Assembly (NCBI GenBank): GCA_003557085.1
Contig: PWPR01000001.1
Coordinates: 1 to 7,027, forward strand
Length of the DNA: 7,027 nt
From: Clostridia bacterium
GTDB taxonomy: Bacteria > Bacillota > UBA994 > PWPR01
Reading direction: 5' to 3'
Program-made: the position numbers and the translations under genes
Notes under the pieces: generated by a model
Databases searched by the model: none
Seen by the model: only the letters and a program-made list of their open reading frames with translations
Told to the model about the DNA's origin: nothing
Shown: one piece after another, positions 6,429-7,027 of the stretch
Position numbering within the stretch: position 1 is the first letter of the stretch
How the letters are laid out: each line of letters starts with the position of its first letter

Positions 6429-7027
6429 CTATAATTGCAATAATTCTTTTAGTTCTGAATACTTATCTCTTGCTAATGGTATCTCTTCATTAGTACCATC
6501 AATCTCAATTATATATGCATTAGCTCCATCACTTCTCAAAGCTTTTACTCTCATCGTGTTAACAATATAGCTTTTATGGCATCTAAAGAAATGATAATTT
6601 TGCAACTTCCTTTCCCAATTTTTCAAAGTTCCTCTCTGGCAATGCTCTTCGCCAGCAATATAAAAACAAACAATTCCTGAATCAATTTTTAAATAATCTA
6701 TGTCTGAAGGGCTAAAATGAAGTAACTCAGAACCTTTCCAAATTTGAACTCTTTTTTGCACACCATTTCCATTCCCATTAGTGTAAACACGAGCCTTGAC
6801 ATCTTTACTGTCTTTTTTAAACCTATCTAGCCCTATTTCTATACTTACTCTTAAGTCATCTTCATTTATAGGTTTTATCACATACCCATAGACATTGGTG
6901 CTTTTTGCTCTCTCTAAAGTTTTTTCATCACTATGAGCAGTCAAATATATTATTGGAATACTCTTTATTTTAGAAATCTCATTAGCAGCTTCTACTCCAT
7001 CAAGGTCCCCTTGAAGCCTAATATCCA
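6429..7027 (-). CDS. Receiver-LytTR response regulator (5' end beyond the window)
   Basis: This is a DNA-binding response regulator, controlled by phosphorylation from a histidine kinase not seen here. The 5' end is cut by the window, leaving 198 codons. The first whole codon at the edge is the likely phospho-acceptor Asp, in DIRLQGDLDGVEAA, followed by the receiver's conserved Thr in IIYLTAHSDEKTLERAK and Lys in YVIKP. A Gly/Asn-rich linker (TNGNGNG, about residues 82-88 of the visible part) leads to a LytTR domain (about 93-198) with FFRCHKSYIVN and IPLARDKYSELKELL, the standard recognition blocks. LytTR proteins bind paired direct repeats upstream of their targets; I see no clear pair in the gap before pgi. 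About 50 receiver residues are probably missing. A strong terminator follows, so it is likely a separate transcript from the pgi operon. A TTG at 6942-6944 falls inside the receiver and is not the start. Confidence 0.92.
   Translation of the reverse strand, partial: DIRLQGDLDGVEAANEISKIKSIPIIYLTAHSDEKTLERAKSTNVYGYVIKPINEDDLRVSIEIGLDRFKKDSKDVKARVYTNGNGNGVQKRVQIWKGSELLHFSPSDIDYLKIDSGIVCFYIAGEEHCQRGTLKNWERKLQNYHFFRCHKSYIVNTMRVKALRSDGANAYIIEIDGTNEEIPLARDKYSELKELLQL

Noticed and set aside
6346..6570. Plus-strand frame of 74 codons
   Set aside because: It runs through the terminator and antisense to the LytTR domain, with no ribosome binding site.

Overview
The window is AT-rich with strong AGGAGG-type ribosome binding sites, GTG as well as ATG starts, and short polycistronic spacing. 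Together with the gene families present, this points to a low-GC Bacillota, most likely a clostridia-like anaerobe. I cannot name the genus. All genes are chromosomal housekeeping, signalling or membrane genes. There is no transposase, phage gene, CRISPR array, tRNA or rRNA.

Layout from left to right. Positions 1-323 hold no gene I can name, only a minus-strand frame open to the window edge apart from one TGA. Positions 324-1503 (minus) are a two-gene unit: a membrane-anchored NERD-like protein whose nuclease motif looks damaged, then a COG2426 'small multi-drug export' membrane protein 10 bp downstream. Positions 1504-1751 form a divergent control region with a good sigma-A promoter for osmC, a 17-bp near-palindrome just upstream of it, and a large nested inverted repeat on the NERD side. 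Positions 1752-2144 (plus) encode an OsmC/YhfA-type thiol protein, ending in a clear intrinsic terminator shared with the convergent operon.

Positions 2164-6309 (minus) are a three-gene operon: glucose-6-phosphate isomerase, a ROK-family sugar kinase (probably glucokinase) overlapping it by one base, and, 19 bp further on, a membrane-bound PAS-GGDEF-EAL protein. The first two would convert glucose to fructose-6-phosphate. The third has a dead GGDEF domain but a complete EAL active site, so it is probably a cyclic-di-GMP phosphodiesterase. Finding it as the last gene of a glucose-entry operon is the most interesting arrangement here. Positions 6429-7027 (minus) hold most of a receiver-LytTR response regulator, cut by the window edge almost exactly at its phospho-acceptor aspartate and followed by a strong terminator. 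The pgi operon therefore probably has its own promoter, and a candidate is visible.

I found no convincing wholly new system. The items worth checking are the pgi-ROK-EAL operon, the E-to-Q change in the NERD-like protein, the palindromes in the divergent control region, and the UGA-interrupted frame at the left edge.
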